Assembly: GCF_001975985.1 (NCBI RefSeq)
Contig: NZ_MTQF01000007.1
Span: 62,001-126,000, forward strand
Length of the DNA: 64,000 nt
Source: [Flexibacter] sp. ATCC 35103
GTDB taxonomy: Bacteria; Bacteroidota; Bacteroidia; Flavobacteriales; Flavobacteriaceae
Direction: 5' to 3'
In this document: piece after piece, positions 1 through 9,106 of the stretch
Layout of the letters: each line of letters begins with the position of its first letter
Position numbering within the stretch: position 1 is the stretch's first letter
Notes under the pieces: model-generated
Seen by the model: only the letters and a program-made list of their open reading frames with translations
Databases searched by the model: none
What the model was told of the DNA's origin: nothing
Made by a program: the position numbers and the translations under genes

Positions 1-522
1 GTATTGGCGGATGTTGGATTAGTAGGTTTTCCTAATGCTGGAAAATCCACTTTATTATCTGTATTGACTTCTGCAAAACCAAAAATTGCCGATTATCCTT
101 TTACAACTTTAAAACCAAACTTAGGAATTGTAGCGTACAGGGATTTTCAATCTTTTGTAATTGCAGATATTCCCGGAATTATTGAAGGTGCTGCAGAAGG
201 AAAAGGTTTAGGACATTATTTCCTGCGCCATATTGAGCGTAACTCAACATTGTTGTTTTTAGTTCCTGTTGATACACCGGACATTAAGGGAGAATATGAT
301 ATTCTGGTTAACGAATTGACCAAATACAATCCAGAAATGTTAGACAAAGAACGTCTTTTAGTAATTTCAAAATGTGATATGCTGGATGACGAACTTAAAG
401 CCGAACTGAAAACAGAATTAGATGTTGCTTTCAAAGATATTCCATATATGTTTATTTCATCTGTTGCTCAACAAGGTTTGACGGATCTAAAAGATAAACT
501 TTGGAAAATGTTAAACGAGTAA
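1..522 (+). CDS. obg: GTPase Obg/CgtA, C-terminal part (5' end outside window)
   Basis: This is the G domain of the Obg/CgtA ribosome-associated GTPase, which acts in late 50S assembly and stress control. The frame is open from the first base, so the glycine-rich N-terminal Obg fold lies upstream of the window; the TTG at position 4 is an internal Leu codon and not a start. Visible motifs are G1 GFPNAGKST, the switch region with YPFTTL, G3 DIPGII and a G4-like SKCD. The protein ends soon after the G domain, so it lacks the long C-terminal OCT extension seen in some Firmicute homologues. A strong terminator follows. The family call is secure. Confidence 0.93.
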   Translation, partial: VLADVGLVGFPNAGKSTLLSVLTSAKPKIADYPFTTLKPNLGIVAYRDFQSFVIADIPGIIEGAAEGKGLGHYFLRHIERNSTLLFLVPVDTPDIKGEYDILVNELTKYNPEMLDKERLLVISKCDMLDDELKAELKTELDVAFKDIPYMFISSVAQQGLTDLKDKLWKMLNE

Positions 523-545
523 ATAATTAAATCATTTTTAATAAT

Positions 546-577
546 AAAGGTGTTCTGGAAACAGAACACCTTTTCTG
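546..577 (+). terminator. Rho-independent terminator after obg
   Basis: A 12-bp perfect stem (546-557 with 562-573) closes on a GAAA loop and runs into a T-rich tract. It lies 23 nt after the obg stop codon and separates obg from the S46 peptidase gene. Confidence 0.85.
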
Positions 578-693
578 TTTTGTTAAATTCGTAATAAGAC
601 AGAAATAAAAGCTATGCATGTTCATTTTTGATGTTGTTTAAATAGATGTAATTGCGAAAATGACTTATATTCGCGTTACTTAAACAAAATAAC

Positions 694-2838
694 ATGAAAA
701 AAGTAGTTTTATTCTTAACCATGTGCCTAATGGCTTTTCCTGTAAAAGCTGATGAAGGAATGTGGTTTTTGATGTTTATCGAAAGATTGAACCATAGAGA
801 TATGGAAAAAATGGGCTTGCAATTAACAGCCGAAGAAATTTATAGTATTAATCATCATAGTTTAAAAGATGCGATTGTACAGTTTAACGGAGGTTGTACT
901 GCTGAAATCGTTTCGAAAAACGGATTAGTTTTAACCAATCATCATTGTGGGTACAATGCAATCGCAGAACTTTCTACAGCAGAACAGAACTATTTGAAAG
1001 ATGGTTTTTGGGCGAAGGAAAAAAGTGCTGAGATGAAACCAAAATCTTTATACGTTCGTTTCTTTGTTCGTATGGATGATGTTTCTAAAAGAATTTTATC
1101 GAAAGTAAATGATAAAATGACGGAGACTGAAAGAAATAAAATCATTCAGCAAGAAATCAATCTGATCGAAAAAGAAAATAATGAAGGTGGAAAATATACC
1201 GTTTCTGTTCGTCCTTTCTTTCAGGGAAATGAATATTACTATTTCGTTTACCAGGATTATACAGATGTTCGTTTAGTTGGAACTCCGCCGGAAAGTGTAG
1301 GTAAATTTGGTGGAGATACTGATAATTGGGAGTGGCCTCGTCAAACTGGAGATTTCTCTATGTTCAGAGTATATGCTGATAAGGACGGAAATCCTGCAGA
1401 ATATTCAAAAAACAATGTGCCTTTACAGCCTAAACATTACTTACCAGTAAGTATTAAAGGTGTAAAAGAAAACGATTTTGCCATGATTTTAGGATATCCG
1501 GGAAGAACAAACCGTTGGATGCCAGCAGGCGGAATTGAGCAAAACATAAAATTTGCGTATCCTGCATGGGTTGAAGGTGCAAAAACCGGAATGGATGTAA
1601 TGAAAAAATATATGGACAAAGATGCAACAGTACGTTTGCAATATGCGTCTAAATATGCTTCGACAGCAAATTACTGGAAAAACCGTCAGGGTATGATCGA
1701 TGCTTTAACAAAAGCTGGAACAGTAGATGTTAAAACGGCACAAGAAGATAAATTTTATGAGTGGGCAACTAAACCGGCTAATAAGGAAAAATACGAAAAT
1801 GTAATTCCTACTATTAATGACTATTACAGACAAACAAACATAAAAGCTACTCATGATAATTATTTATCACAGCTTTTACGTACTTCAGGTTACGCAGCCG
1901 GACCATCGAATCTTGGAAATGCGTTAATTGCTTACTACAATGAGAATGACGCTAAAAAGGCGGAAATGCTTCCTAAGATTAATGCAATGATCGATAACAT
2001 ATATGGTGACTTTTATGCACCACTTGAAAAAGATGTATTAATTGCACAATTAAATTTATATACTTCTAAAGGAGCTGAATATGGTTTAGGTACACAAATT
2101 GCTAAAATGAAATCAGAAAACAATGGTGATTTTACTGCAGATGTTACAAAAGCTACTGAGATCAGTTATTTTACTACTAAAGAAAAAGTAGTAGCATTTA
2201 TGGCCAATCCTAAGCCGTTAGCAATTGTACACGATCCTTTGTATATTATATCTAATGATTTAATGACAAAATACCGTGCTAAGACAGATGATCAGATTAA
2301 ATCTGATGATAGTTTTGCAACAGCTTATCGTGAACTGGTTGAAGGATTAAGAGAATCAAAACTAAATGCGATTCAATACCCTGATGCTAACTCAACTTTG
2401 AGACTTACTTACGGAAAAGTTCGTGCTTTACCTGCAGATCCTCGTAATGATGCTACAATAAACAATTATACGACCATGGAAAGTATGGTGAAAAAGTATA
2501 AAGCAGGAGATCAGGAGTTTGATTTACCAGCTCGTTTGTTAGAATTAAATAAAGCAAAAGATTACGGACAATATGCTGATAAAGCGGGATATATGCCAGT
2601 AAACTTCTTAACAGATAACGATATTACAGGAGGAAACTCAGGTTCACCGGTTCTTAACGGAAAAGGAGAATTAATAGGGATTGCTTTTGATGGTAACATC
2701 GAAGCAATGGCAGGTGATGTTATTTTTGATCCTAAATTGCAAAGAACAATCAACGTAGATATTCGTTATGTACTTTGGATTATCGACAAATATGCCGGAG
2801 CTAAAAATATTATCGACGAATTGACAATCGTAAAGTAA
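694..2838 (+). CDS. S46 family dipeptidyl peptidase (DPP7-like)
   Basis: A secreted serine dipeptidyl aminopeptidase of family S46, 714 aa, the usual length. An N-terminal signal peptide (residues 1-19, ending near VKA-DE) suggests periplasmic location. The chymotrypsin-like triad is visible as His84 in TNHHCG, Asp220 in TGDFS and Ser649 in GGNSGSP. The residue 18 positions after the catalytic Ser is Gly667. In characterised enzymes this site is Gly in DPP7 (hydrophobic P1) and Arg in DPP11 (Asp/Glu P1), so DPP7-type specificity is inferred. Such enzymes release dipeptides from imported oligopeptides. The gene is monocistronic, with terminators on both sides. Confidence 0.9.
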   Translation: MKKVVLFLTMCLMAFPVKADEGMWFLMFIERLNHRDMEKMGLQLTAEEIYSINHHSLKDAIVQFNGGCTAEIVSKNGLVLTNHHCGYNAIAELSTAEQNYLKDGFWAKEKSAEMKPKSLYVRFFVRMDDVSKRILSKVNDKMTETERNKIIQQEINLIEKENNEGGKYTVSVRPFFQGNEYYYFVYQDYTDVRLVGTPPESVGKFGGDTDNWEWPRQTGDFSMFRVYADKDGNPAEYSKNNVPLQPKHYLPVSIKGVKENDFAMILGYPGRTNRWMPAGGIEQNIKFAYPAWVEGAKTGMDVMKKYMDKDATVRLQYASKYASTANYWKNRQGMIDALTKAGTVDVKTAQEDKFYEWATKPANKEKYENVIPTINDYYRQTNIKATHDNYLSQLLRTSGYAAGPSNLGNALIAYYNENDAKKAEMLPKINAMIDNIYGDFYAPLEKDVLIAQLNLYTSKGAEYGLGTQIAKMKSENNGDFTADVTKATEISYFTTKEKVVAFMANPKPLAIVHDPLYIISNDLMTKYRAKTDDQIKSDDSFATAYRELVEGLRESKLNAIQYPDANSTLRLTYGKVRALPADPRNDATINNYTTMESMVKKYKAGDQEFDLPARLLELNKAKDYGQYADKAGYMPVNFLTDNDITGGNSGSPVLNGKGELIGIAFDGNIEAMAGDVIFDPKLQRTINVDIRYVLWIIDKYAGAKNIIDELTIVK

Positions 2839-2857
2839 TATTTTTTAATTTTATTAT

Positions 2858-2889
2858 AAACCGTCTTGTGCAAACAAGGCGGTTTTTTT
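2858..2889 (+). terminator. Terminator after S46 peptidase
   Basis: A 12-bp stem with one G-T wobble (2858-2869 with 2874-2885) and a GCAA loop is followed by a run of T. It sits about 20 nt after the peptidase stop. Confidence 0.85.
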
Positions 2890-2934
2890 GTGTAGTTAAT
2901 TATCGATAAACTAAATGTGCATGTTAAATTTCCT

Positions 2935-2942
2935 TATTTTTG
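2935..2942 (+). promoter_or_regulatory. Bacteroidota -7 box, TPR gene
   Basis: TATTTTTG matches the TAnnTTTG -7 consensus and ends 4 nt before the ATG at 2947. No clear TTG -33 element is visible at the right distance. If it is used, transcription starts at or next to the start codon. Confidence 0.45.
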
Positions 2943-2946
2943 AAAC

Positions 2947-3633
2947 ATGAAAAAACTGCTATTCTTTTTTTTATTGATGCCCATTTTAATATGGTCACAA
3001 TCTAATTTTGATAAAGCAGAAAAGTTATTTCATGCCAAGAAATATGATGAAGCGCAAATTATTTTTGAAGGAGTTTTAAAAACAAAACCTTCGGATATTA
3101 AAACAATTGAATATTTAGGAGAAATTGCAGCACATCAAAAAGAGTGGGTAAAAGGAGCGGAATATTTTAAGAAGCTAAAGATTTTAAAGCCAACTGTAGC
3201 AGATTATTTTTTTAAGTACGGTGGTTGTTTAGCGATGCGAGCCACGGAAGTAAATAAGTTGAAAGCTTTTGGTATGGTTGGCGATATGAAAGAAGCGTTT
3301 GAAAAAGCTATAGAACTCAATCCAAAACACGTTCAGGCAAGATGGGCTTTGATTGAAATATATTTATTATTACCAGGAATTCTGGGAGGCAGCGAATCTA
3401 AAGCAATTACATATTCGAATGAACTTGCACAGTTTTCGCCAGTAGACGGATATTTGTCAAGAGGAAGAATCGAGGAGTATTTTAAAAGATATACTCTGGC
3501 CGAAAAAAATTATGTGAAAGCCAATGAAATTGGTAAATCAAAAGTCACATTTCAAAAATTATATAATTTATATTTGAATAAATTAAAAGACCCTAAAAAG
3601 GCACAGGAATTGAAAAGAAAATTTGAGTCGTAA
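2947..3633 (+). CDS. Secreted TPR-repeat protein
   Basis: A 228-aa protein with a cleavable signal peptide (about residues 1-18, ending WSQS) followed by tetratricopeptide-type helical repeats. The first is around residues 19-55 (FDKAEKLFHAKKYDEA), with further repeats around 55-90, 112-150 and 165-205. TPR proteins are protein-protein scaffolds and no catalytic motif is visible. The location is probably periplasmic. The specific partner is unknown; mpl lies downstream, separated by a 75-nt spacer containing a palindrome, so co-function is not implied. The start is set by the signal peptide. Confidence 0.75.
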   Translation: MKKLLFFFLLMPILIWSQSNFDKAEKLFHAKKYDEAQIIFEGVLKTKPSDIKTIEYLGEIAAHQKEWVKGAEYFKKLKILKPTVADYFFKYGGCLAMRATEVNKLKAFGMVGDMKEAFEKAIELNPKHVQARWALIEIYLLLPGILGGSESKAITYSNELAQFSPVDGYLSRGRIEEYFKRYTLAEKNYVKANEIGKSKVTFQKLYNLYLNKLKDPKKAQELKRKFES

Positions 3634-3641
3634 TAATCTCA

Positions 3642-3657
3642 TCCCGAAACTTCGGGA
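3642..3657. repeat. GC-rich palindrome (CCCG/CGGG type)
   Basis: A perfect 7-bp inverted repeat, TCCCGAA-AC-TTCGGGA, lies 9 nt after the TPR stop. It has no T tract, so it is not a classical terminator. Two other intergenic hairpins here share the CCCG/CGGG core (33986-34015 and 40744-40761). Confidence 0.6.
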
Positions 3658-3708
3658 CTAAATTCGAAGTAATAATTAGAATTTAGAACTTAAAAATTGG
3701 AATTTTAA

Positions 3709-5064
3709 ATGAAAACACATTTCATCGCCATTGGCGGAAGTGCCATGCACAATTTAGCATTAGCATTGCATAACAAAGGATATCAGGTAACAGGAAGTGA
3801 TGATGCTATTTTTGAACCATCAAAATCAAGATTAGAAAAAAAGGGAATTTTACCAGCTGAGTTAGGTTGGTTTCCTGAAAAAATTACTACAGATATTGAA
3901 GCTGTAATTCTTGGAATGCATGCAAAAGCAGACAATCCTGAATTGCTAAAAGCACAGGAATTAGGTTTGAAAATTTATTCATATCCTGAGTTTTTATACG
4001 AGCAATCTAAAAATAAAACACGTGTCGTAATTGGAGGTTCTCACGGAAAAACAACCATTACTTCGATGATTTTGCACGTAATGCATTATCATAATATCGA
4101 AGTTGATTATATGGTAGGAGCACAGCTTGAAGGTTTTGATACAATGGTTCATCTTACTGAAGAAAATGATTTTATGGTTTTAGAAGGTGATGAATATCTG
4201 TCGTCCCCTATAGACAGACGTCCGAAATTTCATTTGTACCAACCAAATATTGCCTTGATTTCCGGAATTGCGTGGGATCATATTAATGTTTTTCCAACCT
4301 ATGAAAATTATGTAGAGCAGTTTGAGATTTTCATTGCAAAAATTACCAATGGCGGAATTCTGGTTTATAACGAAGATGATTCTGAAGTAAAACGTGTTGC
4401 TGAAGCTGCAACGAACCCAATTCGTAAATTAGCATATTCTACTCCAAAATACAGCGTAAGTGATGGAGTAACCTTATTAGAAACTCCAGAAGGTGATATG
4501 CCAATTGAGGTTTTTGGTGCACATAACTTAAACAACTTGGCTGGCGCAAAATGGATTTGCCAAAACATGGGTGTTGACGAAGCCGATTTTTACGAAGCTA
4601 TTGCTAGTTTTAAAGGGGCTTCTAAGCGTTTAGAAAAAATTGCTGAAGGAAAAGGAAAAGTGGCTTATAAAGATTTTGCACATTCACCAAGTAAAGTAGC
4701 AGCAACTACAAAAGCGGTGAAAGAACAATATCCTGACAGAACATTGGTAGCGTGTTTAGAATTGCATACTTATAGTAGTTTAAATGCTGAATTCCTGAAA
4801 GAATATGAAGGCGCATTAGAATATGCAGATGTTGCAGTTGTTTTTTATTCTCCGGATGCAGTTAAAATTAAACAATTAGAAGAAGTTACTTATGAGCAGA
4901 TTGCTACTGCTTTTAATCGTAAAGATTTAATTATTTATACCAATCCTGTAGAATTCAAAGAATATCTTTTCAATTTAAATCTTGATAATTCAGCTTTATT
5001 ATTAATGAGTTCAGGAAATTACGGAGGATTAAACTTTGATGAAGTTAAAGAATTAGTTAATTAG
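3709..5064 (+). CDS. mpl: UDP-N-acetylmuramate:L-Ala-gamma-D-Glu-meso-DAP ligase
   Basis: A cytoplasmic Mur-ligase family enzyme, 451 aa, that joins the recycled tripeptide to UDP-MurNAc during murein recycling. The N-terminal Rossmann part (residues 1-100) begins with a glycine-rich FIAIGGSAMHN. The ATP-binding P-loop GGSHGKTT is at residues 109-116. The central segment with LEGDEYLSS, DRRPKF and WDHINVFPTYENY resembles Mpl more than MurC, and the C-terminal ligase domain contains the FAHSPSK segment. Length and motif spacing fit Mpl. MurC is the main alternative, but the missing MurC-type N-terminus and the DEYLSSPIDRR motif argue against it. A terminator follows. Confidence 0.88.
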   Translation: MKTHFIAIGGSAMHNLALALHNKGYQVTGSDDAIFEPSKSRLEKKGILPAELGWFPEKITTDIEAVILGMHAKADNPELLKAQELGLKIYSYPEFLYEQSKNKTRVVIGGSHGKTTITSMILHVMHYHNIEVDYMVGAQLEGFDTMVHLTEENDFMVLEGDEYLSSPIDRRPKFHLYQPNIALISGIAWDHINVFPTYENYVEQFEIFIAKITNGGILVYNEDDSEVKRVAEAATNPIRKLAYSTPKYSVSDGVTLLETPEGDMPIEVFGAHNLNNLAGAKWICQNMGVDEADFYEAIASFKGASKRLEKIAEGKGKVAYKDFAHSPSKVAATTKAVKEQYPDRTLVACLELHTYSSLNAEFLKEYEGALEYADVAVVFYSPDAVKIKQLEEVTYEQIATAFNRKDLIIYTNPVEFKEYLFNLNLDNSALLLMSSGNYGGLNFDEVKELVN

Positions 5065-5090
5065 AAAAATTTGATGGTTATAAAAATTAA

Positions 5091-5128
5091 AAAATGCCAA
5101 TTGCAAATCTGCGACTGGCATTTTTTTT
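5091..5128 (+). terminator. Terminator after mpl
   Basis: The outer stem AAAATGCCA pairs with TGGCATTTT (5091-5099 with 5116-5124). An inner TTGCA/TGCGA stem pairs inside it, and eight T follow. It lies 26 nt after the mpl stop. Confidence 0.8.
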
Positions 5129-5198
5129 AAATACTATTTTGTAATTTATGAATGATTTTTCTTATTTTTAGATATATTAGCCTTTTAGAATATCGTAA

Positions 5199-5660
5199 AT
5201 GAAAGCAAAAATAAATGTTGTAAAAACAACAAGTGAGAACCCGGATTTTATATCCCTGATAAAAATATTTGACACCTTTTTATGGGAGCGATATCCTGAG
5301 CTCAAAAAGGATTATTGGGGGAATAATTTAATAGAATTTAATGCAAATGTAGTTCTGGTTTATTTAGATGGAAAAGCCGTTGCAAGTGGCTGTTTTAAAA
5401 AATACAATGAAGATACAGTAGAGTTAAAACGAATGTTTGTTTTACCTGAGGCACGAGGTTTAGGTTTAGCTCAATTAGTAATTAAAGAGCTTGAAGAAGA
5501 AGCAAAGAATCAAGGTTTTGCCAATATGATTCTTGAAACACTTTATAAGCAAATTGAAGCAATAAGCCTATATCAAAAAGTTGGATTCTCAATAGTTGAC
5601 AATTATGAGCCTTATGTAGGTCTTTCAAATAGTATTTGCATGGGTAAGTCCATAAATTAA
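5199..5660 (+). CDS. GNAT family N-acetyltransferase
   Basis: A 153-aa single-domain GCN5-related acetyltransferase. The acetyl-CoA binding motif A is seen as KRMFVLPEARGLGLAQ (residues 77-92, with R-G-L-G-L-A at 86-91). The C-terminal LYQKVGF (around residue 137) is the conserved motif B region. The substrate cannot be read from sequence. It is 14 nt upstream of radC and may be cotranscribed with radC and the HAD phosphatase. Family call is strong; function is unassigned. Confidence 0.85.
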   Translation: MKAKINVVKTTSENPDFISLIKIFDTFLWERYPELKKDYWGNNLIEFNANVVLVYLDGKAVASGCFKKYNEDTVELKRMFVLPEARGLGLAQLVIKELEEEAKNQGFANMILETLYKQIEAISLYQKVGFSIVDNYEPYVGLSNSICMGKSIN

Positions 5661-5674
5661 TTTATATTTAAGAT

Positions 5675-6367
5675 ATGGAAGCAATTCATTTTCCTATAAC
5701 AAACTGGTCTGAGGATGATAAACCCCGTGAAAAATTAATGCTTAAAGGCAAGGAAACTTTAAGTGATGCTGAATTAATTGCTATTTTAATTGGGTCTGGA
5801 AGTAGGAATGAATCTGCAGTGGGGCTAGCTAAAAGAATTTTGCTAAGTGTAGATAATTTAAATACATTGGGTAAAATAACGATATCACAATTAACAAAAT
5901 TTAAAGGAATAGGAGCGGCTAAAGCTATTACAATTATTGCTGCTTTAGAATTAGGTCGACGCAGAAGGTCTGAGGATGCTTTGCAATTCAAAAATCAGGT
6001 AACATCTAGTAAAGTTATTTTTGAAATAATGCAACCTATTATTGGTGAGCTTCCTCACGAGGAATTTTGGGTGTTTTTTCTGAATAATTCGAACAAGATA
6101 ATTTCTAAAGTACAATTAAGTAAAGGAGGAATAACAGGGACAATCGTTGATATGCGCTTGGTTTTTAAATTTGCTTTTGAAACTAAAGCTACAAGCTTGA
6201 TTTTGTGTCATAATCATCCTTCGGGTTCGTTAATTCCAAGTGAAGCCGACAAGCAAATTACAAAGAAAATAAAGATTGCAGGTGAGCTTTTAGATGTTAA
6301 AGTTTTAGATCATTTGATTATAACTGAAACAAAATATTATAGTTTTGTAGATGAAGGAATTTTTTAG
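5675..6367 (+). CDS. radC: RadC family JAB/MPN-domain protein
   Basis: A 230-aa protein with the standard RadC layout: an N-terminal UPF0758 region with a helix-hairpin-helix (KFKGIGAAKA, 75-84), then a JAMM metalloprotease-like domain with the zinc motif HNHPSG (179-184) and Asp192. RadC was named for a repair phenotype that was later questioned; its biochemical role is unsettled. It lies directly upstream of the HAD phosphatase gene (3-nt gap), so a small operon with GNAT and HAD is likely. Confidence 0.92.
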   Translation: MEAIHFPITNWSEDDKPREKLMLKGKETLSDAELIAILIGSGSRNESAVGLAKRILLSVDNLNTLGKITISQLTKFKGIGAAKAITIIAALELGRRRRSEDALQFKNQVTSSKVIFEIMQPIIGELPHEEFWVFFLNNSNKIISKVQLSKGGITGTIVDMRLVFKFAFETKATSLILCHNHPSGSLIPSEADKQITKKIKIAGELLDVKVLDHLIITETKYYSFVDEGIF

Positions 6368-6370
6368 CTT

Positions 6371-7057
6371 ATGAATACCACAATTACGGATGTTTTTTTT
6401 GATTTAGATCACACACTTTGGGACTTTGATAAAAACTCAGAGATGGCTTTTGATAGAATTTTTAAAAGTAGATTTCCTGAAATAAAAATACAGGAATTCA
6501 TAGTCAAATACGCTCCTATAAATCAGGAATGCTGGAAGTTATATCAACACGATAAAATCACACATTTAGAGTTGCGGTATAATAGATTGAAGTTTTCTTT
6601 TGATGCTTTAAACTTTAAGATTTCAGATCAGGATATAAATCAGATTTCAGAAGATTATATTGAGTTCTTAACTGATAATAATCACCTTTTTGATGGCGCA
6701 ATTGAAGTTCTTGAATATTTAAAACCAAAATATAAACTGCACATCATTACAAATGGTTTTGCCAATGTTCAGGACAAGAAAATTAGTAATGCTTCACTTT
6801 CAGGTTATTTCGATACCATAACAAATTCTGAGCTTGCAGGCGTAAAAAAGCCAAATAGTATTATCTTTGATTATGCTCTAAATGTAGCGAAAGCCTCAAA
6901 AGCAAATAGCATTATGATTGGCGATTGCCTGGATGCGGATGTCAATGGAGCATTAAATGCCGGTTTAGATGCTATTTTTTTTAATGATAAAAAAGTTCAG
7001 GCTCCGGAAAATATTAAACAAGTAAACCATTTATTAGAACTAAAAAAATATTTATAA
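6371..7057 (+). CDS. HAD-superfamily phosphatase, YjjG-like
   Basis: A 228-aa haloacid-dehalogenase hydrolase of the YjjG/noncanonical nucleotidase type. Motif I is FDLDHTLWDFD with nucleophile Asp11 and Asp13, motif II is TNG (127-129), motif III is the KKP lysine (159-160), and motif IV is GDCLDAD (184-190). A helical cap sits between motifs I and II. Relatives dephosphorylate nucleoside monophosphates, including noncanonical ones; that is inferred from the family only. It starts 3 nt after radC and ends 2 nt before the next gene, which suggests cotranscription. Confidence 0.85.
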   Translation: MNTTITDVFFDLDHTLWDFDKNSEMAFDRIFKSRFPEIKIQEFIVKYAPINQECWKLYQHDKITHLELRYNRLKFSFDALNFKISDQDINQISEDYIEFLTDNNHLFDGAIEVLEYLKPKYKLHIITNGFANVQDKKISNASLSGYFDTITNSELAGVKKPNSIIFDYALNVAKASKANSIMIGDCLDADVNGALNAGLDAIFFNDKKVQAPENIKQVNHLLELKKYL

Positions 7058-7059
7058 TT

Positions 7060-7812
7060 ATGAGAATTAAATTTTTGTTGATTGCGCTTCTTATTTCAGT
7101 TATTGGGTTTTCTCAATCCGTTAATGATTATAAAGGAGTTATTGTGCCTTTGAAATATGATTTTCTTAAAACCGAAAATCAATATAGAATGTCAACAATG
7201 ACAAAGGCAAATTTAAATAAAGCTGGTTTTCAGGCTTTTTATGGCAACGAAGAGCTTCCTTCAGGTTTTGGTGATCGTTGTGATCTTTTGTATGTTGATG
7301 TAAAAAAAGAAAATGGTTTTTTGATCACTAAGCTTTTTTTAGAATTTAAAGATTGTTATGGTAAAGTTATTTATACCTCGGATATAGGAAAAAGCAAAGA
7401 GAAAGATTATGAAACAGCTTATAGAGAATGTCTTGATTTAGCATTTGTTTCAGTAAACGCTTTGCATTACAAATACAACGGAAAAAGTTTTAATTCCGGA
7501 AAAGTTGTAACAACAACAACAACAACAACTGCTCCTATAGCAACTCAAGCTGTTGTTACGACAGTTTCAGCTCCGGTTGCAGATATGAAAGATCCTAATT
7601 TGTTATATGCCCAACCAACAGAAAACGGATATCAGTTAATCGATAAAACGCCTAAAGTTGTTATGAAGTTGTTGAAAACATCGCGTCCGGATTCTTTTAT
7701 AGCTATTAAAGATGGTATTCAGGGATCACTAAATGCAAAAGATAATCAATGGTTTTTTGAATATTATAAAAATGATCAATTAGTTTCTGAAAAAGTATCA
7801 GTAAAATTCTAA
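7060..7812 (+). CDS. Secreted protein of unknown function
   Basis: I do not recognise a family with certainty. The 250-aa product has a signal peptide (residues 1-18, ending GFSQ), an N-terminal folded region to about residue 148 with three Cys, a Thr/Ala/Val-rich linker (about 149-172) containing seven consecutive Thr, and a C-terminal region to residue 250. The layout suggests two periplasmic or surface domains joined by a flexible linker. The gene follows the HAD gene by 2 nt. The Thr run is encoded by an ACA tandem repeat that could vary in length without a frameshift. Confidence 0.6.
   Translation: MRIKFLLIALLISVIGFSQSVNDYKGVIVPLKYDFLKTENQYRMSTMTKANLNKAGFQAFYGNEELPSGFGDRCDLLYVDVKKENGFLITKLFLEFKDCYGKVIYTSDIGKSKEKDYETAYRECLDLAFVSVNALHYKYNGKSFNSGKVVTTTTTTTAPIATQAVVTTVSAPVADMKDPNLLYAQPTENGYQLIDKTPKVVMKLLKTSRPDSFIAIKDGIQGSLNAKDNQWFFEYYKNDQLVSEKVSVKF
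7510..7530 (+). repeat. ACA trinucleotide tandem repeat
   Basis: Six ACA codons plus ACT encode seven Thr in the linker of the secreted protein. Because the unit is 3 nt, copy-number change would alter linker length only. Confidence 0.7.
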
Positions 7813-7816
7813 AAAT

Positions 7817-7843
7817 AAAATACGGTTTTTAATAGCCGTATTT
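7817..7843. terminator. Bidirectional terminator between convergent genes
   Basis: An AAATACGG / CCGTATTT stem (7818-7825 with 7836-7843), with A- and T-rich flanks, lies between the secreted-protein gene and rarA. It overlaps the last codons of rarA on the opposite strand. The stem is only 8 bp, so the call is moderate. Confidence 0.5.
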
Positions 7844-9106
7844 ATCTTTCCAACGGTTCTTTAAAAATTCACGATTGCTGTTCTCTCTAGAATTGCTTCC
7901 TGGATTATAAAGAACCGTTTCTTTTATAGCATCGGGTAAAAATTCCTGCTCTGCAAAATTATTTGCATAATCATGTGAGTATTTATAGTCGTCACCATAT
8001 CCTAACTCTTTCATAAGTTTGGTTGGTGCATTTCTTAAATGAATAGGAACAGGTAAATCGCCGGTTTGTTTTACTAATTGCTGTGCATTTCCTATTGCCA
8101 TATATGAAGCATTGCTTTTTGGAGAAGTTGCCAGGTAAATAGCACACTGACTTAATATAATACGGCTTTCAGGATATCCAATAGTTGTTACTGCCTGAAA
8201 AGTGTTATTTGCCATTATAAACGCTGTTGGGTTTGCGTTGCCAATATCTTCACTTGACAGAATAAGCATTCTTCGGGCAATAAATTTCACATCTTCGCCG
8301 CCTTCGATCATTCTTGCAAGCCAATAAACAGCTCCATTTGGATCGCTGCCACGAATTGATTTTATAAATGCTGAAACAATATCATAATGTTGTTCGCCAC
8401 TTTTGTCATACAAAACAGTATTTTGCTGTACTAATTCAAAAACACGATCATTTGTTATGATTATTTCATCGCCTGAAGAAGCATTAACAACAAGTTCAAA
8501 AATATTAAGTAATTTTCTTCCGTCTCCGCCAGAAAGTCTCAGTAGAGCTTCTGTTTCCTTTAGTGTGATGTTTTTAGAGGCTAAATAAGAGTCTGTTTTC
8601 ATTGCCCGATGAAGTAAAGCTTCTAAATCCGCTTTTGTAAAAGCATTTAGTATATAAACTTGGCAACGTGACAATAATGCAGGAATAACTTCAAAGCTTG
8701 GGTTTTCAGTAGTTGCACCAATAAGAGTAATCCATCCTTTTTCGACTGCGGCCAAAAGAGAATCCTGTTGTGATTTACTGAATCGGTGAATCTCATCAAT
8801 AAATAAAATAGGGTTTTTTGCCGTAAATAATCCGCCACTTTGTTTCGCTTTTTCGATTACATCACGAATGTCTTTAACGCCCGAATTTATGGCGCTCAAA
8901 ATATAGAAAGGACGCTTTGATTCCTGAGCAATAATTTGAGCCAGAGTTGTCTTTCCTGTTCCTGGTGGTCCCCAAAAAATCAATGATGGAATTATTCCTT
9001 TCGAAATTTGTTGCGTTAACGAACCATTTGGTCCAACCAAATGACTTTGACTAATATAGTCTTCTAATTGCTGTGGGCGAATACGCTCGGCTAAAGGTGC
9101 TTCCAT
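7829..9106 (-). CDS. rarA: Replication-associated recombination ATPase RarA/MgsA
   Basis: A 425-aa AAA+ ATPase that acts at stalled replication forks. Walker A is GPPGTGKT (46-53) and Walker B is FIDEIHRF (102-109). Sensor 1 is in GATTENPSF and the arginine finger is in LLSRCQVY. The C-terminal tetramerisation region carries the RMIEGGEDVKFIARRM and RNAPTKLMKELGYG motifs typical of RarA. This separates it from RuvB and clamp-loader subunits. The length matches the family. It is alone on its strand, convergent with the preceding gene and divergent from the rhomboid gene. Confidence 0.95.
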   Translation of the reverse strand: MEAPLAERIRPQQLEDYISQSHLVGPNGSLTQQISKGIIPSLIFWGPPGTGKTTLAQIIAQESKRPFYILSAINSGVKDIRDVIEKAKQSGGLFTAKNPILFIDEIHRFSKSQQDSLLAAVEKGWITLIGATTENPSFEVIPALLSRCQVYILNAFTKADLEALLHRAMKTDSYLASKNITLKETEALLRLSGGDGRKLLNIFELVVNASSGDEIIITNDRVFELVQQNTVLYDKSGEQHYDIVSAFIKSIRGSDPNGAVYWLARMIEGGEDVKFIARRMLILSSEDIGNANPTAFIMANNTFQAVTTIGYPESRIILSQCAIYLATSPKSNASYMAIGNAQQLVKQTGDLPVPIHLRNAPTKLMKELGYGDDYKYSHDYANNFAEQEFLPDAIKETVLYNPGSNSRENSNREFLKNRWKDKYGY

